64,000 bases of DNA from Mesorhizobium ventifaucium (GTDB lineage: Bacteria; Pseudomonadota; Alphaproteobacteria; Rhizobiales; Rhizobiaceae). The notes under the pieces are model-generated. The model did no database searches, was not told the origin of the DNA, and was given only the letters and a program-made list of their open reading frames with translations. Position 1 is the stretch's first letter. Each line of letters starts with the position of its first letter. The position numbers and the translations under genes were made by a program. The stretch is taken from assembly GCF_935822925.1 (NCBI RefSeq), contig NZ_CAKXZS010000004.1:62001-126000 (forward strand), in the 5' to 3' direction. Of this stretch, positions 52,135-61,467 are shown in pieces.

Positions 52135-53156
52135 CACACTGCCTTCCCAGCGAGCACGGCCGCGCCGCATGCGCCGGCGTCATTCGACGCTTCGACCAAG
52201 ACCGGGTTGCCCGCGGCATAACCCTTGCGCGCAGCCGTCCAAGCCATGCCGATCATCAGTGGCACTGCGGCGGCGCCAACATTGCCGAGCGACTCGCCCG
52301 GCGACCATAGGTCCTGGAAGCCGTGGGCGCCCCGCACGAGGCGGAGCGAGGCGAGCCCGGACTGCTTGAACCAGAATTGCTCGCCGATGAGATCGGAGAT
52401 TCGATAACCGAGCCGGTTCATTTCGATGCCGGTTTCTTCGAAGGCCGTCTGATAGGCGGCCGTCATGCCATCGCCGCGCAGCGGCAAATCCTCAGCATTG
52501 TAGATGGATGCCCTCTCGCGAGACAGACCGAGACCGAAGAGGCGAAGTCCACCGCTCTCCGAGCGGGTAGAAAGGACGGCGGCAGCCGCTTCGCCGGGAA
52601 TGAAACCGTTCGGGTTGCTTTTCGTCAACAGACGATTTTTGCCCAAATAGTGCGCTACTGCCGGAGCTGTCAGATAACTGTCGACGCCGGCGATCATCAC
52701 ATAAGGTGCTTCGCCGGAAGCAACCAGCCGGCGCGCCTGATCGAGCGCGACGTGGCCCGAGGGGCGGCCGTGTGAGACGATGCGGGAGCGCGCGTGCGGC
52801 TCGACCTCGACGATCTCGGCGATCCGACGGAGCAGGCGGGCATTGTCCCGAACTGGCCGACCGGGGCGGTCCTGCTCGGCAAGGCACAGGATGAGCGCGG
52901 TCTGGCCGCGGGCCTGCGGGACGGCTTCGAAGGCCTCGCAGATGGCGCCAGCGGCCAAGTGCGCCATGCGCTTCTCGCCGGTCCAATTGCGCGGCAGGGA
53001 CACCGGCGCGCCAACCAACCAGTCACCGCCGGGGCCGATGAACCGCGTCTCTTGAAAACCATCCAACCTCGCCCGCATCGCCGCACAAGACGACGGGGCG
53101 TCGAGGCCGACGGCGGTCACCATGCCGATCGAGACGATGTCGATCGGGGCGCTCAC
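52134..53156 (-). CDS. Ketoacyl-synthase-like protein lacking catalytic residues
   Basis: 340 aa from the GTG at 53156 (GTGA overlap with the DUF2169 gene). The thiolase fold is recognisable: IVSIGMVTAVG at the N-terminus, YVMIAGVDSYLTAPAV, SNPNGFIPGEAAAAVL, and DLWSPGESLGNVGAAA. The active-site Cys of 3-oxoacyl-ACP synthases should fall in the segment PSGHVALDQAR; there is none. The place of the second His (normally GH-LGAAG) reads GESLG. Thus it is unlikely to condense acyl groups and may be a structural or loading factor; proteins of this type recur in T6SS cargo operons. Confidence 0.75.
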   Translation of the reverse strand: MSAPIDIVSIGMVTAVGLDAPSSCAAMRARLDGFQETRFIGPGGDWLVGAPVSLPRNWTGEKRMAHLAAGAICEAFEAVPQARGQTALILCLAEQDRPGRPVRDNARLLRRIAEIVEVEPHARSRIVSHGRPSGHVALDQARRLVASGEAPYVMIAGVDSYLTAPAVAHYLGKNRLLTKSNPNGFIPGEAAAAVLSTRSESGGLRLFGLGLSRERASIYNAEDLPLRGDGMTAAYQTAFEETGIEMNRLGYRISDLIGEQFWFKQSGLASLRLVRGAHGFQDLWSPGESLGNVGAAAVPLMIGMAWTAARKGYAAGNPVLVEASNDAGACGAAVLAGKAV

Positions 53157-54250
53157 GCTTCCTCCTCCTCGGGCGCTACCCCGTTGGCGCGGATGTATTG
53201 GCGGCCGGTGGCGCGAGCTCTCAGCATGGATTCTGTCGGTGGGCCGACCCAGCATTCGGTAAAATCGAGAATCGTGCGATGAATACGCTGCGACACGCGC
53301 CAAACAAGCGAAAAGCGCCGGCTTTCGGGATCGAACAGGACGGTGTCGGGAAAAACATTGCCCTCGAAGGTCTTCCCTCGTCCTTTGAACAGCGTCATAG
53401 GCAGCGCAGTCGATGGTAAGCGGAAGCTTACTCGTCCTTGGGGTGTCAGATTAACCAGCATCACCTCTTCGCCGCCTCTCGGCAGGTCGATCTGCTGATC
53501 CGGCGGCGCCATCTGAAAGTAACGTTCGTCGAAGTCGGGCGGCAGAAACGGAAAGATGTTTTTCGTCCAATTGTCGTCATAGGTACCGCCATATTCGATC
53601 CGGCCGGGCCAGCCACGGCCCATTGGCCCAAAGCTCATGGGCTTGTAGTCGCCAAAGGGCGAGCGGATTTCTTCGTCGACTGCTTGCGTGTTCGGTAGCC
53701 GCAACCCCGGGATCAACCGCTGGTTCTTCGTACGTGACCAGCCGGTTCCGACCGGATTGTATTTGTAGCTGGCGGGGAGCTTGTCCTCCGGGTCCAGTCT
53801 GTCGACGCCACCCCAGGCAACGTCATAGGAGATGGGCAGTTTCAGGAAGGGCTGTGGCGACGTGGCGGTAAAGACCGGGCCGATGGAGCGCCATTCGCGG
53901 TGGCCGACGACCTCGAACAGTTTTGACCAATTGCCGACCTTGATACCGACCGGCACGCGCTCGGCCGGTCTGCCGTTTGGCGCGTAAGCACAGCCATTGG
54001 CGACAACGTCGCAGCGCGGCTTGCGGAAGGCGAAATCGGTTTCCCACAGCGTGGCCGAATAGCCGGGCACGCCGGTTTGCATGTCGGCCATGACCAGCGG
54101 AACCTGTTCCGACGATTTTTTCACCAGTCCGCCGGGTGTCGTGGGGAAGTCGAACGTGCCTTTCACCACCACGACGATCCACTCATGGCCGGCCTTGTCC
54201 ATGCCCATGGTAAATTGATGCGCATACCCCATCTGGTTCCAGATCTGCAT
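53153..54250 (-). CDS. DUF2169 T6SS effector adaptor
   Basis: 365 aa from the ATG at 54250, one base overlapping the tagF stop (TGATG); an upstream ATG at 54265 is also in frame. The family look is clear: WIVVVVKGTFDFP at about 30-42, ETDFAFRKPRCDVV near 85, HREWRSIGPVFT, and AWGGVDRLDPEDK. DUF2169 proteins are adaptors needed to load PAAR-type effectors on VgrG in several species. Its placement directly before the ketoacyl-synthase-like and effector genes agrees. Cytoplasmic. Confidence 0.82.
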   Translation of the reverse strand: MQIWNQMGYAHQFTMGMDKAGHEWIVVVVKGTFDFPTTPGGLVKKSSEQVPLVMADMQTGVPGYSATLWETDFAFRKPRCDVVANGCAYAPNGRPAERVPVGIKVGNWSKLFEVVGHREWRSIGPVFTATSPQPFLKLPISYDVAWGGVDRLDPEDKLPASYKYNPVGTGWSRTKNQRLIPGLRLPNTQAVDEEIRSPFGDYKPMSFGPMGRGWPGRIEYGGTYDDNWTKNIFPFLPPDFDERYFQMAPPDQQIDLPRGGEEVMLVNLTPQGRVSFRLPSTALPMTLFKGRGKTFEGNVFPDTVLFDPESRRFSLVWRVSQRIHRTILDFTECWVGPPTESMLRARATGRQYIRANGVAPEEEEA

Positions 54251-54777
54251 CAGCTGGTCTCCCAACTGGCGGCGAAGATCTGCTCCAGCGTCGCTTGCGG
54301 AGCCTGCGGATCAATATCGAAAATGTCGGAGTGCGCGGTCCACATCACCATGTCGCTGATGACCTCTGCCCCCGGCTCGACCGGCGGCACCGGCAGTTCG
54401 GCCAACGCGATGTCCAGTTCGTCAGGCGTCAGTGCGCCCCGCTGGGCGGCAAAGGCAGCCTCTTCAATCCCGGCAAACCACGCATCGGCGCGAGCCAGTT
54501 GAATGGAAGCGTCAGGAAGCTGCGCGACGACGCTGAGAGGGAACTGCCGGCCGACCCTGTCGGCGCTCTGCAGAATAATGCCCGCCGATGCGCCGAAGGC
54601 AGCCGGGCCGGCCAGAAAGCGTAGCGCGGCGGCGCGCGGCCAGGTTTCCGAGCCGATCAGCGGCACGATGTGCTGCGCAAGCCAGCGGTCCCAGATGCGC
54701 ACAAAATCCCCCGGCAGCCGCCGCGTGACGAAATCGCCGGTGGCGGGCATTTTGCCGTAAAAGCCGGGCAGAATCAT
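54250..54777 (-). CDS. tagF: TagF, T6SS post-translational repressor
   Basis: 175 aa from the ATG at 54777 that overlaps the tssM stop by 4 bp; an ATG at 54792 would add five residues. Conserved start GFYGKMPATGDFVTRRLP, then DRWLAQHIVPL and FGASAGIILQSADRVGRQFPL, as in the TagF/DUF2094 family. TagF holds the T6SS inactive independently of kinase signalling, by acting on Fha. Both repressive arms (TagF and PppA) are thus present in this locus. No fusion to a PppA domain as in some species. Confidence 0.88.
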   Translation of the reverse strand: MILPGFYGKMPATGDFVTRRLPGDFVRIWDRWLAQHIVPLIGSETWPRAAALRFLAGPAAFGASAGIILQSADRVGRQFPLSVVAQLPDASIQLARADAWFAGIEEAAFAAQRGALTPDELDIALAELPVPPVEPGAEVISDMVMWTAHSDIFDIDPQAPQATLEQIFAASWETS

Positions 54778-57700
54778 ATCTGCGGTGGACATGAGAATTT
54801 CTTGAACATTTGCAAATTATAGGGGTTCTCGACGCTTGCCGCCTTGAGCTCGAAATCGGCGTACATGCCTTGCGTGCCCAGTCGCAGGCTGTAGACGTCG
54901 GACAGCGAGGTGCCGGTGAAGCGGCCGCTGCGCAGCAGCCTCAGCCAGGCCCAGCTGCCGGTTTCGTTCAACATGACTTCGGGCGAGCCGTCGATCGGCT
55001 GGAACGCGAGCGAGATGACGCCGGTGCCGTCCTTGCCGGGCCAGGTCATCGGTTGCGGCCGCGTCGCGTTGTTGTAGTAGACGAGGTTCTGGCCATCGAG
55101 ATGGAGCGTCACGCGCGTGACGTTGGGCGACAGGTCCGTCGGTTGCAGCGTGAAGCTCATCACCGGGCCGGTACCGCCTGGAAACAGATCGTCGCGGATC
55201 CGCCTGGCCTGTTCGAACGCCGCCAGGGCAGCCGCGTCGAGGCCAAAATCGGCGCGCCATTTCCATGGCTGGCTGGCGGTGTCGACATAGCTGATCAAAT
55301 GATCGTTGATGAAGGTGTCGATCATCCCGGCCGGCCCGAACAGGCGGGCGAAATCGCGGACATTGACGTCGACCGCGCTTTCGGGGCTGAACGGATAGCG
55401 GTCGTTCAGCGCCGCCTGGCAGAACGGCAGGATGTCGGCGCGCCAGATGGCGTTGAGCTCCGAGGTGACCGCCTTCTGTGTCAGGCCGCTGGTGTCGCCG
55501 GCAATGCCGCCGAGCCAGTCGTCGACCGGATCGGGCAGGATCTGCGCTTGCCTGGCGACCGCTCCCGTCAGTTCGGCCAGCCCACCCTGCTTCTTGATGG
55601 CGTCCTGCGGGTCGGGATTGGCCGTGACCGTCTGCAGCACGTTCGATAGTGCGGTCAGCGCCACCACCGCGGCGTCGAGTGCCGGCGGCTGGCCGTCGAC
55701 CTCGGCGATCGCGCCCTTGAGCGGCTTGAAGTGTTCGGCCACCAGATTGCCGGTAAGATCCACCTCGTTGGCGGAGCCTGCGCGCGGCAGCAGTTTTGCG
55801 CCTGTCTTGGCCAGCTTGCCAAGCTTGCCGAGTTTGCTGAGCAGTTTTGAGCCGCCCTTGGCTGCCGCCTTGTTGTCGGCCGGCGCTTCATCGGATCGGG
55901 TCAGCTCGGTCTCCTGAACGACCGCCGTAAGCAGGCGCTTCAGCGCCGAGTCGGCACTCGAAAGGTCCTTGAGGTTCTCGCTGGCGACATTCAGGTCGGC
56001 CAATGGCGCGAGCCTGAGATCGCGCAGGATGCTGTCCCATTGCGCGATGTAGTCTTCGTAATAGAGTTTCAGGATATCTTCGGACAGCGCCGAGACCGAG
56101 GTTTCGGAATTTTCCGAACAGCCTCCGGCAAAGACCGCCCGATCGAGTGCGGCCTGGGCGGCGACGTCCTCGACCCGGCCGAGAATGGCATCGTGGAAGC
56201 CGGAATAGGTGAACGCGCCCGAAATGCCGACGCGCAGCGTCTTGTCGGAACGCCGTGCAAAGACCTTGGCGCCGTTGGGACCGGCGAAATTCGCCGGGAT
56301 CCATTCCTTGAGTCCGGCCACCGCCGGATCGGCCAGCAACTGCCTGTAGGCACGCGCCGGCAGCGAAATCGTGCAAACCGTTTTCAGCGCCTCGGCAACC
56401 AGCGCCTGATCCGGCGCGATATAGCTGTCGTCGACCGCCATGCGGCGGATCGCAGCAAGCTGGTGCTCTTCCGCGTCGACGGTCGGAAAGGGCGCCGCCG
56501 GCGCGAATTCCGGCAAATCGTTGACCCACCAATTCTCAACGAAATCGGCGTCCATCTGCGACAGGCCCGTCATCATCCGATAGGTCTTCAGCGCACCCAG
56601 CATGAAATCCGGATCGCGGATCTGCCGCCACATGGTCGCCTCGAGCAGAGCGACCATATGCGGCTCGAGGACGTTGCGCAAAGCGTGGTCGTAAGTGTCG
56701 GCCTGCGCCCGCAGCAGCTCTGCCGACGCCGATGGCCCCAGCAGATCCTGGGCACTGCTCGGCGGTGCGGTACGGGCATTTGCGACCTCGGCAATCGCGT
56801 TGAGCGCGCTGTCGATGGCGGGCTGCTCCACCGATGCCGGGGTCGCGGCTGCCGCGGTCAGCGGCGCCTGCAGCGCTTCGAACTGGCCTGCCTGCGCTTC
56901 GATCGCATTGCGGTTGTCGTAGTAGGACCAGGTGAACATCGCACCGGCCAACAGGGCGGCGGCGGCACAGGCTGCCGCGGCGCCACGCCAGATCCAGGCG
57001 CGGCGGCGCTGCGCCAGCGGATCGAACGTCCCCAGGCCGGCTTCCCTGAAGATGACCTCGGTCAGCAGGTTCTTCAGGAAAAAGCTGCGTTTTTCAACGC
57101 GCGGCGCCGGCATGGCTCGTCGCGGCGGAAGACCGAAGGATGAAGACAGCGCCGCGGTCAGCCGGTCGATAGGCGCCCCTTCCTGGGTCGCCGACGTCAG
57201 ATATAGGCCGCGCAGCCAGGCGGCTTCTTCGTAGCGGCTTTCGCCGAACATCGCCTCGACCAGCACCTGGATCGGCTCGGACAGGCTCGTGAGCTGGGCG
57301 GGAAACCTGAAAATCTCCGCGCGGGCGGCGAGTTTGTCCTCGTCCTCCAGGCGCGGTACCAGCCGCCGCTCGAGTTCCGTCGCAAGGGTCGCGATTTCCC
57401 GCTCTATGGTCTTTGCGTCGACACGCGCATCCAGCGCGAAGGTCGTCCCCCAGACCTGCTCGCGCGAGGCCGTCGACAGGCCACCGAAGAAGGCCTCGAA
57501 ACCCTTGATCAGATCGGCCTTGGTCAGCATCAGATAGACTGGAAGGCGGATTTCCAGCCGGTCGTTGAGTTCTGCCAGGCGACGACGGATCTTGCGGCCA
57601 TGAGCCTTGATGGCTTCGTCGCCCTCTGAAAGCGCATCGATCGAAAGCGCGACGATCACTCCGTTCAGTGCCCGGCGGCCGCGATGCTTTTTCAAGAGGT

Positions 57701-58310
57701 CGAGGAAGCCCAGCCATTCCGCCGCATCGACGTCCGGCTGGCTCTCCTGCTGCACATAGCGGCCCGCCGTGTCGATCAGAACCGCGTTCTCGGAGAAAAA
57801 CCAGTCGCAGTTGCGCGTGCCGCCAACCCCCTGCAGATCGTCGGTGAGGTCGATCGGAAAGTTCAGGCCGGACTGGCGCAAAGCCGTGGTCTTGCCGGTG
57901 GCCGGCGGCCCGACGATCACGTACCAAGGCATCTCGCGCAGGAATTTGCGTCCGCCCAGCTTGCGGCGCTTCAATTCGACCATCACCTCGGCGAACTTGG
58001 CGCCGACGGCGGCGACGTTCTCTTCGCCGGGGCTCAGCGGTTTTTCCACCACGGGCGCAGCGATTTCGGCGACGAACATGCGGTTGGCTCGGATCGCCCG
58101 GCGCTGCGCGACGATCAGCCAGATCAGCCAGAAGATGACCAGCAGCGCAATGATGACAATGCGGACATTTTCCGAGGCGAAGGGTTCGTAAGCACCGACC
58201 CTGACGATCGGGCCGAACACCCAGATAACCAGAGAAAGCAGCGTGATGCCGATCAGCGTCCACAGCCAGCGCGATGTCAGAACCGCCCAGAGGAAGCGCA
58301 GGATGAACAT
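54774..58310 (-). CDS. tssM: TssM (IcmF) inner membrane T6SS protein, copy 2
   Basis: 1178 aa, ATG at 58310, one base from the tssL stop. Two N-terminal membrane segments (about 5-30 and 45-65), a Walker A GPPATGKTTAL near residue 135 and an LIDTAGRY block, then a third segment at about 437-460 and the periplasmic part. Layout matches copy 1 at 40417-43980, but sequences differ over most of the length. This copy sits with tssJ, tssK and tssG, so it is more likely to be the core TssM of the apparatus. Confidence 0.9.
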   Translation of the reverse strand: MFILRFLWAVLTSRWLWTLIGITLLSLVIWVFGPIVRVGAYEPFASENVRIVIIALLVIFWLIWLIVAQRRAIRANRMFVAEIAAPVVEKPLSPGEENVAAVGAKFAEVMVELKRRKLGGRKFLREMPWYVIVGPPATGKTTALRQSGLNFPIDLTDDLQGVGGTRNCDWFFSENAVLIDTAGRYVQQESQPDVDAAEWLGFLDLLKKHRGRRALNGVIVALSIDALSEGDEAIKAHGRKIRRRLAELNDRLEIRLPVYLMLTKADLIKGFEAFFGGLSTASREQVWGTTFALDARVDAKTIEREIATLATELERRLVPRLEDEDKLAARAEIFRFPAQLTSLSEPIQVLVEAMFGESRYEEAAWLRGLYLTSATQEGAPIDRLTAALSSSFGLPPRRAMPAPRVEKRSFFLKNLLTEVIFREAGLGTFDPLAQRRRAWIWRGAAAACAAAALLAGAMFTWSYYDNRNAIEAQAGQFEALQAPLTAAAATPASVEQPAIDSALNAIAEVANARTAPPSSAQDLLGPSASAELLRAQADTYDHALRNVLEPHMVALLEATMWRQIRDPDFMLGALKTYRMMTGLSQMDADFVENWWVNDLPEFAPAAPFPTVDAEEHQLAAIRRMAVDDSYIAPDQALVAEALKTVCTISLPARAYRQLLADPAVAGLKEWIPANFAGPNGAKVFARRSDKTLRVGISGAFTYSGFHDAILGRVEDVAAQAALDRAVFAGGCSENSETSVSALSEDILKLYYEDYIAQWDSILRDLRLAPLADLNVASENLKDLSSADSALKRLLTAVVQETELTRSDEAPADNKAAAKGGSKLLSKLGKLGKLAKTGAKLLPRAGSANEVDLTGNLVAEHFKPLKGAIAEVDGQPPALDAAVVALTALSNVLQTVTANPDPQDAIKKQGGLAELTGAVARQAQILPDPVDDWLGGIAGDTSGLTQKAVTSELNAIWRADILPFCQAALNDRYPFSPESAVDVNVRDFARLFGPAGMIDTFINDHLISYVDTASQPWKWRADFGLDAAALAAFEQARRIRDDLFPGGTGPVMSFTLQPTDLSPNVTRVTLHLDGQNLVYYNNATRPQPMTWPGKDGTGVISLAFQPIDGSPEVMLNETGSWAWLRLLRSGRFTGTSLSDVYSLRLGTQGMYADFELKAASVENPYNLQMFKKFSCPPQI

Positions 58311-58311
58311 C

Positions 58312-59637
58312 TCACAGCCTCTTTTCGACCAGCACCTCGACGCGGCGGTTCAAGGCCCGTCCCGCGCGGGTGCTGTCGTCGGCCACTGGATCGGTAGCTG
58401 CACGCCCTTCGAAGCGAATGCGGTCCTGCGGCACACCGTTCTGGACCAGCATCTCGGTAATGGTTGCTGCGCGCGCTTCCGACAGCCGCTGGTTGGTGGA
58501 AAGCGGATTGGACCGTTGCAAAGGGATACTGTCGGTATGGCCGACCACCGTGATGTTCCCGATCAGTTCCTGATTGGCGAGGATCACTTTGGCGATCGAA
58601 CCGATCAGCGGTTCGAAGCCTTCCGTTAGTGTCGGCCGCGACGACTGGAACAGTTCGGGGTTGGAGGCCTGAATGATCAGCCTGGCCAGCGAGACGCTCT
58701 CGGTGCCGCTTAGCGCGGCCCTGAGATTTGCCGGCGCTCCGGCCTGAAACTCCGGCACCAGCGCGAAATCCACTGCCTCCGGCGGCGGCGCGTCGACCTG
58801 TGGCGACGTTCGGCTGATTTCGCCGCGGGCTGGCGGCGGCAAAGCACGAACCAGCGTCGAAAGCTCGACCGCCTGACTGCTCAGTCCCATCGACAGCCCG
58901 AGATAGATTGCAGTGGCGAGAACCGCCGCGCCGAGCCCCATCACCCAGATCGGCACGATGAAGCGCTGCGGCTCGTCGGATGCGATCACGCCTTTCCAGT
59001 TCGGCGACAGCGGCGCGCCGTCGGCATCGGCATCGCGCAGAAAGCGCGCCGCAGCAACGCGAACGGCATTGAGCGAGCGGTCGCCCGACCGGCCTGGAAC
59101 ACGATATTTGCCGCGGAAGCCGAGCGCCAGGCAATGATATTGCAGTTCGAGCAATTCGCGATCCCGGTTCGGATGCCGCTCCAGTTCGTCGAGACGCGTG
59201 AAGAACTGCGTGCCGGCATCGACATCGCCTCGCAACATCACCACAAGCGGCTGGCGCGGCCATGCGCTGGCGCCGCCCCATGGCGTGTTCAGGGCGAGGT
59301 CATCCAGCAATGCCGCCACCACCCAGGCTGCCTGGTCGGCGCGCTCCAGAGAGGACCCCGCCGCCATTGCCGCGTCACGCGCCCGAACCAGCTCATCGAG
59401 CAACCGGGTGCGCAGCGCTTCCGGGTTTTCCGGCGGCAGCGCGCTTTCAAGCTCGGGCGCGAACTCGAGCAGTGGCGCGAATGCGTTGACCAGCGTGTTC
59501 GGATGCGTACGCGACCGTTTGATTGGCACACCCGACAAGAGTGGCGTCATCGGTCGCGGCATCGGCGCGCCGGTCAGTCGTATGCGAGTGCGTTCGCGAT
59601 CCTCCGACAGTCCGAAAGGATCATCCCGGCTCATCAT
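58312..59637 (-). CDS. tssL: TssL (DotU) with C-terminal OmpA domain, copy 2
   Basis: 441 aa, ATG at 59637 (or the next codon, also ATG). DotU domain about 45-215 (with QYHCLALGFRGKYR), membrane segment about 226-250, and an OmpA-like peptidoglycan-binding end (about 310-441; VVGHTDS, SEARAATI, NRRVEVL). Same three-part layout as copy 1, without the long Pro-rich N-terminus. Both TssL copies carry their own wall anchor. Located between tssK and tssM as in canonical T6SS operons. Confidence 0.88.
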   Translation of the reverse strand: MMSRDDPFGLSEDRERTRIRLTGAPMPRPMTPLLSGVPIKRSRTHPNTLVNAFAPLLEFAPELESALPPENPEALRTRLLDELVRARDAAMAAGSSLERADQAAWVVAALLDDLALNTPWGGASAWPRQPLVVMLRGDVDAGTQFFTRLDELERHPNRDRELLELQYHCLALGFRGKYRVPGRSGDRSLNAVRVAAARFLRDADADGAPLSPNWKGVIASDEPQRFIVPIWVMGLGAAVLATAIYLGLSMGLSSQAVELSTLVRALPPPARGEISRTSPQVDAPPPEAVDFALVPEFQAGAPANLRAALSGTESVSLARLIIQASNPELFQSSRPTLTEGFEPLIGSIAKVILANQELIGNITVVGHTDSIPLQRSNPLSTNQRLSEARAATITEMLVQNGVPQDRIRFEGRAATDPVADDSTRAGRALNRRVEVLVEKRL

Positions 59638-59638
59638 C

Positions 59639-60973
59639 TCACCTGTTTACCGAATAGCAGTCGACCTGCGGCTCGCTCGGCAGCACACCCGACACGCCAA
59701 TGACGAAGCCGGGGGCATCGAGCAGCGAGGCCCAATGCTCGCTTTTCTGATCCAGCTCAAGGCACAGCCGATCGCCATCGTAGGGGATTTCGCGCGGCTG
59801 GGAATGAAGCGGCTTCAGTGGAATGCCAGGTAGACGGGATTTCCACAGGCCCTCGAACTGATCGGCCGAACCGACAGTCGCCTGGTTGACGAAAATCTTG
59901 CGCAAGGCATCTTCCGACAGCTCGGAGCCGACCCGGATGACGATCCGGCTGGCCACCAGCAGCTTCGGGTTGTCGATGCGGATTTTCCAGACGTTGGTCG
60001 AATGCCGCATGACCGGCAGTGCGCGTGATTTAGGCTCGATGTAGCGCAGGCTCAGGATGAGCGAGCGCAAGGCGTCGGCCAGCGCCGAATAGGCGGGGCC
60101 GGGCGCCATGTGATCGTAGGCGGGCAACTCGCTCAGCCGTCGCGCGCTCGAGCCATAGGTCGCCATTGAACCGGCAAGACCGGCAAGCTCCAGGTAAAGC
60201 TCGGCCGGATGGAAAACATCCTGAGCCAGCATGTGGGCCAGCCGCGGACGCGCCGCATTGGCGAGGTTGAGCATCAACAGGTCTTCGACGCTGCGGCCTG
60301 GCCCGCCCATGACCATTTTGCCATGCGCCTCGGCGATCTGGTCGAGGCCGGTGACAACTTCCAAAAGCAGCTGCCGGTACCAGGCCACCGCTCCGGTAAC
60401 CAGTGTCGGCGGCAGGAACGTCTCGTCCAGCGAGACGCCGCCGTCGGCTCGAACCCCTTTGATATCGGCTATCGGCAGGGCGGTGTAGCCCCCAACCGAT
60501 TTTCCGGGTGCAATCAGCAGCGCCTGCGGGCGGGCGATTTCGATTTCTTCAGGATCCGAACCGCCCTGGACGGCGTCGCGCACCGAAACGATCCGCCCAT
60601 GATAGCGTGCGCCTGTCGATGCGGCGTGCGCCGGATCGAAGCCGACACCGCCGGCAGGCTCGAGCGGCAGGGCGACCAGCACCGGTCCGGCGCCGGTATC
60701 GGCGGTGACCGGCAGCGGTCGTGGCGCGTCCATCAGGTCAGGGATGGAGAAGGGGGTTCCATCCGGAAAGATGCCCCGTGCCGACAGGATCGAGACCTGG
60801 CCGGCATCGAGCATTGCCTGGTCCAGCGTCAGCTGCTGAAAGCCGAACGTATGGAGCTGCCCGGCCTGCAACGCGCCGCGCACCGTCGCCTCGAAAAAGC
60901 GATCCTGTTGCTGAAAATGCTGGGTCCGGAGAAACAGGCCTTCGGACCACAGCACCCTGTTTGCATCGCTCAT
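59639..60973 (-). CDS. tssK: TssK baseplate protein
   Basis: 444 aa from the ATG at 60973, with AGGAAG 8 bases upstream; the eight-codon extension is rejected. The start is diagnostic: VLWSEGLFLRTQHFQQQDRF. Further conserved stretches include RYHGRIVSV, the AYDHMAPGPAYSALAD-like helix near 285 and a C-terminal beta part. TssK links the baseplate to the membrane complex via TssL and TssM. Followed by tssL after 1 base. 38 bp separate it from tssJ. Confidence 0.92.
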   Translation of the reverse strand: MSDANRVLWSEGLFLRTQHFQQQDRFFEATVRGALQAGQLHTFGFQQLTLDQAMLDAGQVSILSARGIFPDGTPFSIPDLMDAPRPLPVTADTGAGPVLVALPLEPAGGVGFDPAHAASTGARYHGRIVSVRDAVQGGSDPEEIEIARPQALLIAPGKSVGGYTALPIADIKGVRADGGVSLDETFLPPTLVTGAVAWYRQLLLEVVTGLDQIAEAHGKMVMGGPGRSVEDLLMLNLANAARPRLAHMLAQDVFHPAELYLELAGLAGSMATYGSSARRLSELPAYDHMAPGPAYSALADALRSLILSLRYIEPKSRALPVMRHSTNVWKIRIDNPKLLVASRIVIRVGSELSEDALRKIFVNQATVGSADQFEGLWKSRLPGIPLKPLHSQPREIPYDGDRLCLELDQKSEHWASLLDAPGFVIGVSGVLPSEPQVDCYSVNR

Positions 60974-61011
60974 GCCGCTACTTCCTGCATCGAGCACCTT
61001 TGCCCTGGCCG

Positions 61012-61464
61012 CTAGGCCGAAATGCCGCCGCTGCCAAGCGTGACGTTGACGGTAACTTTCGATCCCGGCGACACCGACTTGGTTGTACGCCAGCTCCGGC
61101 CGCCGGGCTCGCGAACGAGAGCAACGAAGCCCAGCGCAGCCGCGTCCGGCTCGACCGTGATGGTTTTGGATGCGGTCTTTCCAGGCCCGACGGAGATCTG
61201 GTCGGATCCGATGAGATCGCCTGCGAGTGCGGAGCCGGCATCCCCCTGCAGCGCGAAATAATCGGCCGAATTGAATTTACCGGTGCTACGCAGCCGCATC
61301 ACGAGGACCGTCACCGGCCGGTCGCCGCCGCCTGGTCCCGGGTTCATGCCGGCCGCGCCGGTCAGGTTGACGGTCACCGCGGATGGTTTTGGCGGACCGC
61401 TCTGGCAAGCAGCAAGCAGCCCGGTTGCGCCCAGGGCAACGATGAATCCGCGGCGATCGATCAT
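61012..61464 (-). CDS. tssJ: TssJ outer membrane lipoprotein
   Basis: 150 aa, ATG at 61464 behind GGAGGAG. Residues 1-20 form a lipoprotein signal peptide ending in LLAAC, with Cys near residue 20. Then the TssJ domain (beta sandwich; AVTVNLTGAAGMNPGPGG, VLVMRLRSTGKFNSADYFAL, and the late ALGFVALVREP). TssJ sits at the outer membrane and binds the periplasmic end of TssM. It is the only copy in this window. Confidence 0.9.
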   Translation of the reverse strand: MIDRRGFIVALGATGLLAACQSGPPKPSAVTVNLTGAAGMNPGPGGGDRPVTVLVMRLRSTGKFNSADYFALQGDAGSALAGDLIGSDQISVGPGKTASKTITVEPDAAALGFVALVREPGGRSWRTTKSVSPGSKVTVNVTLGSGGISA

Positions 61465-61467
61465 GTT

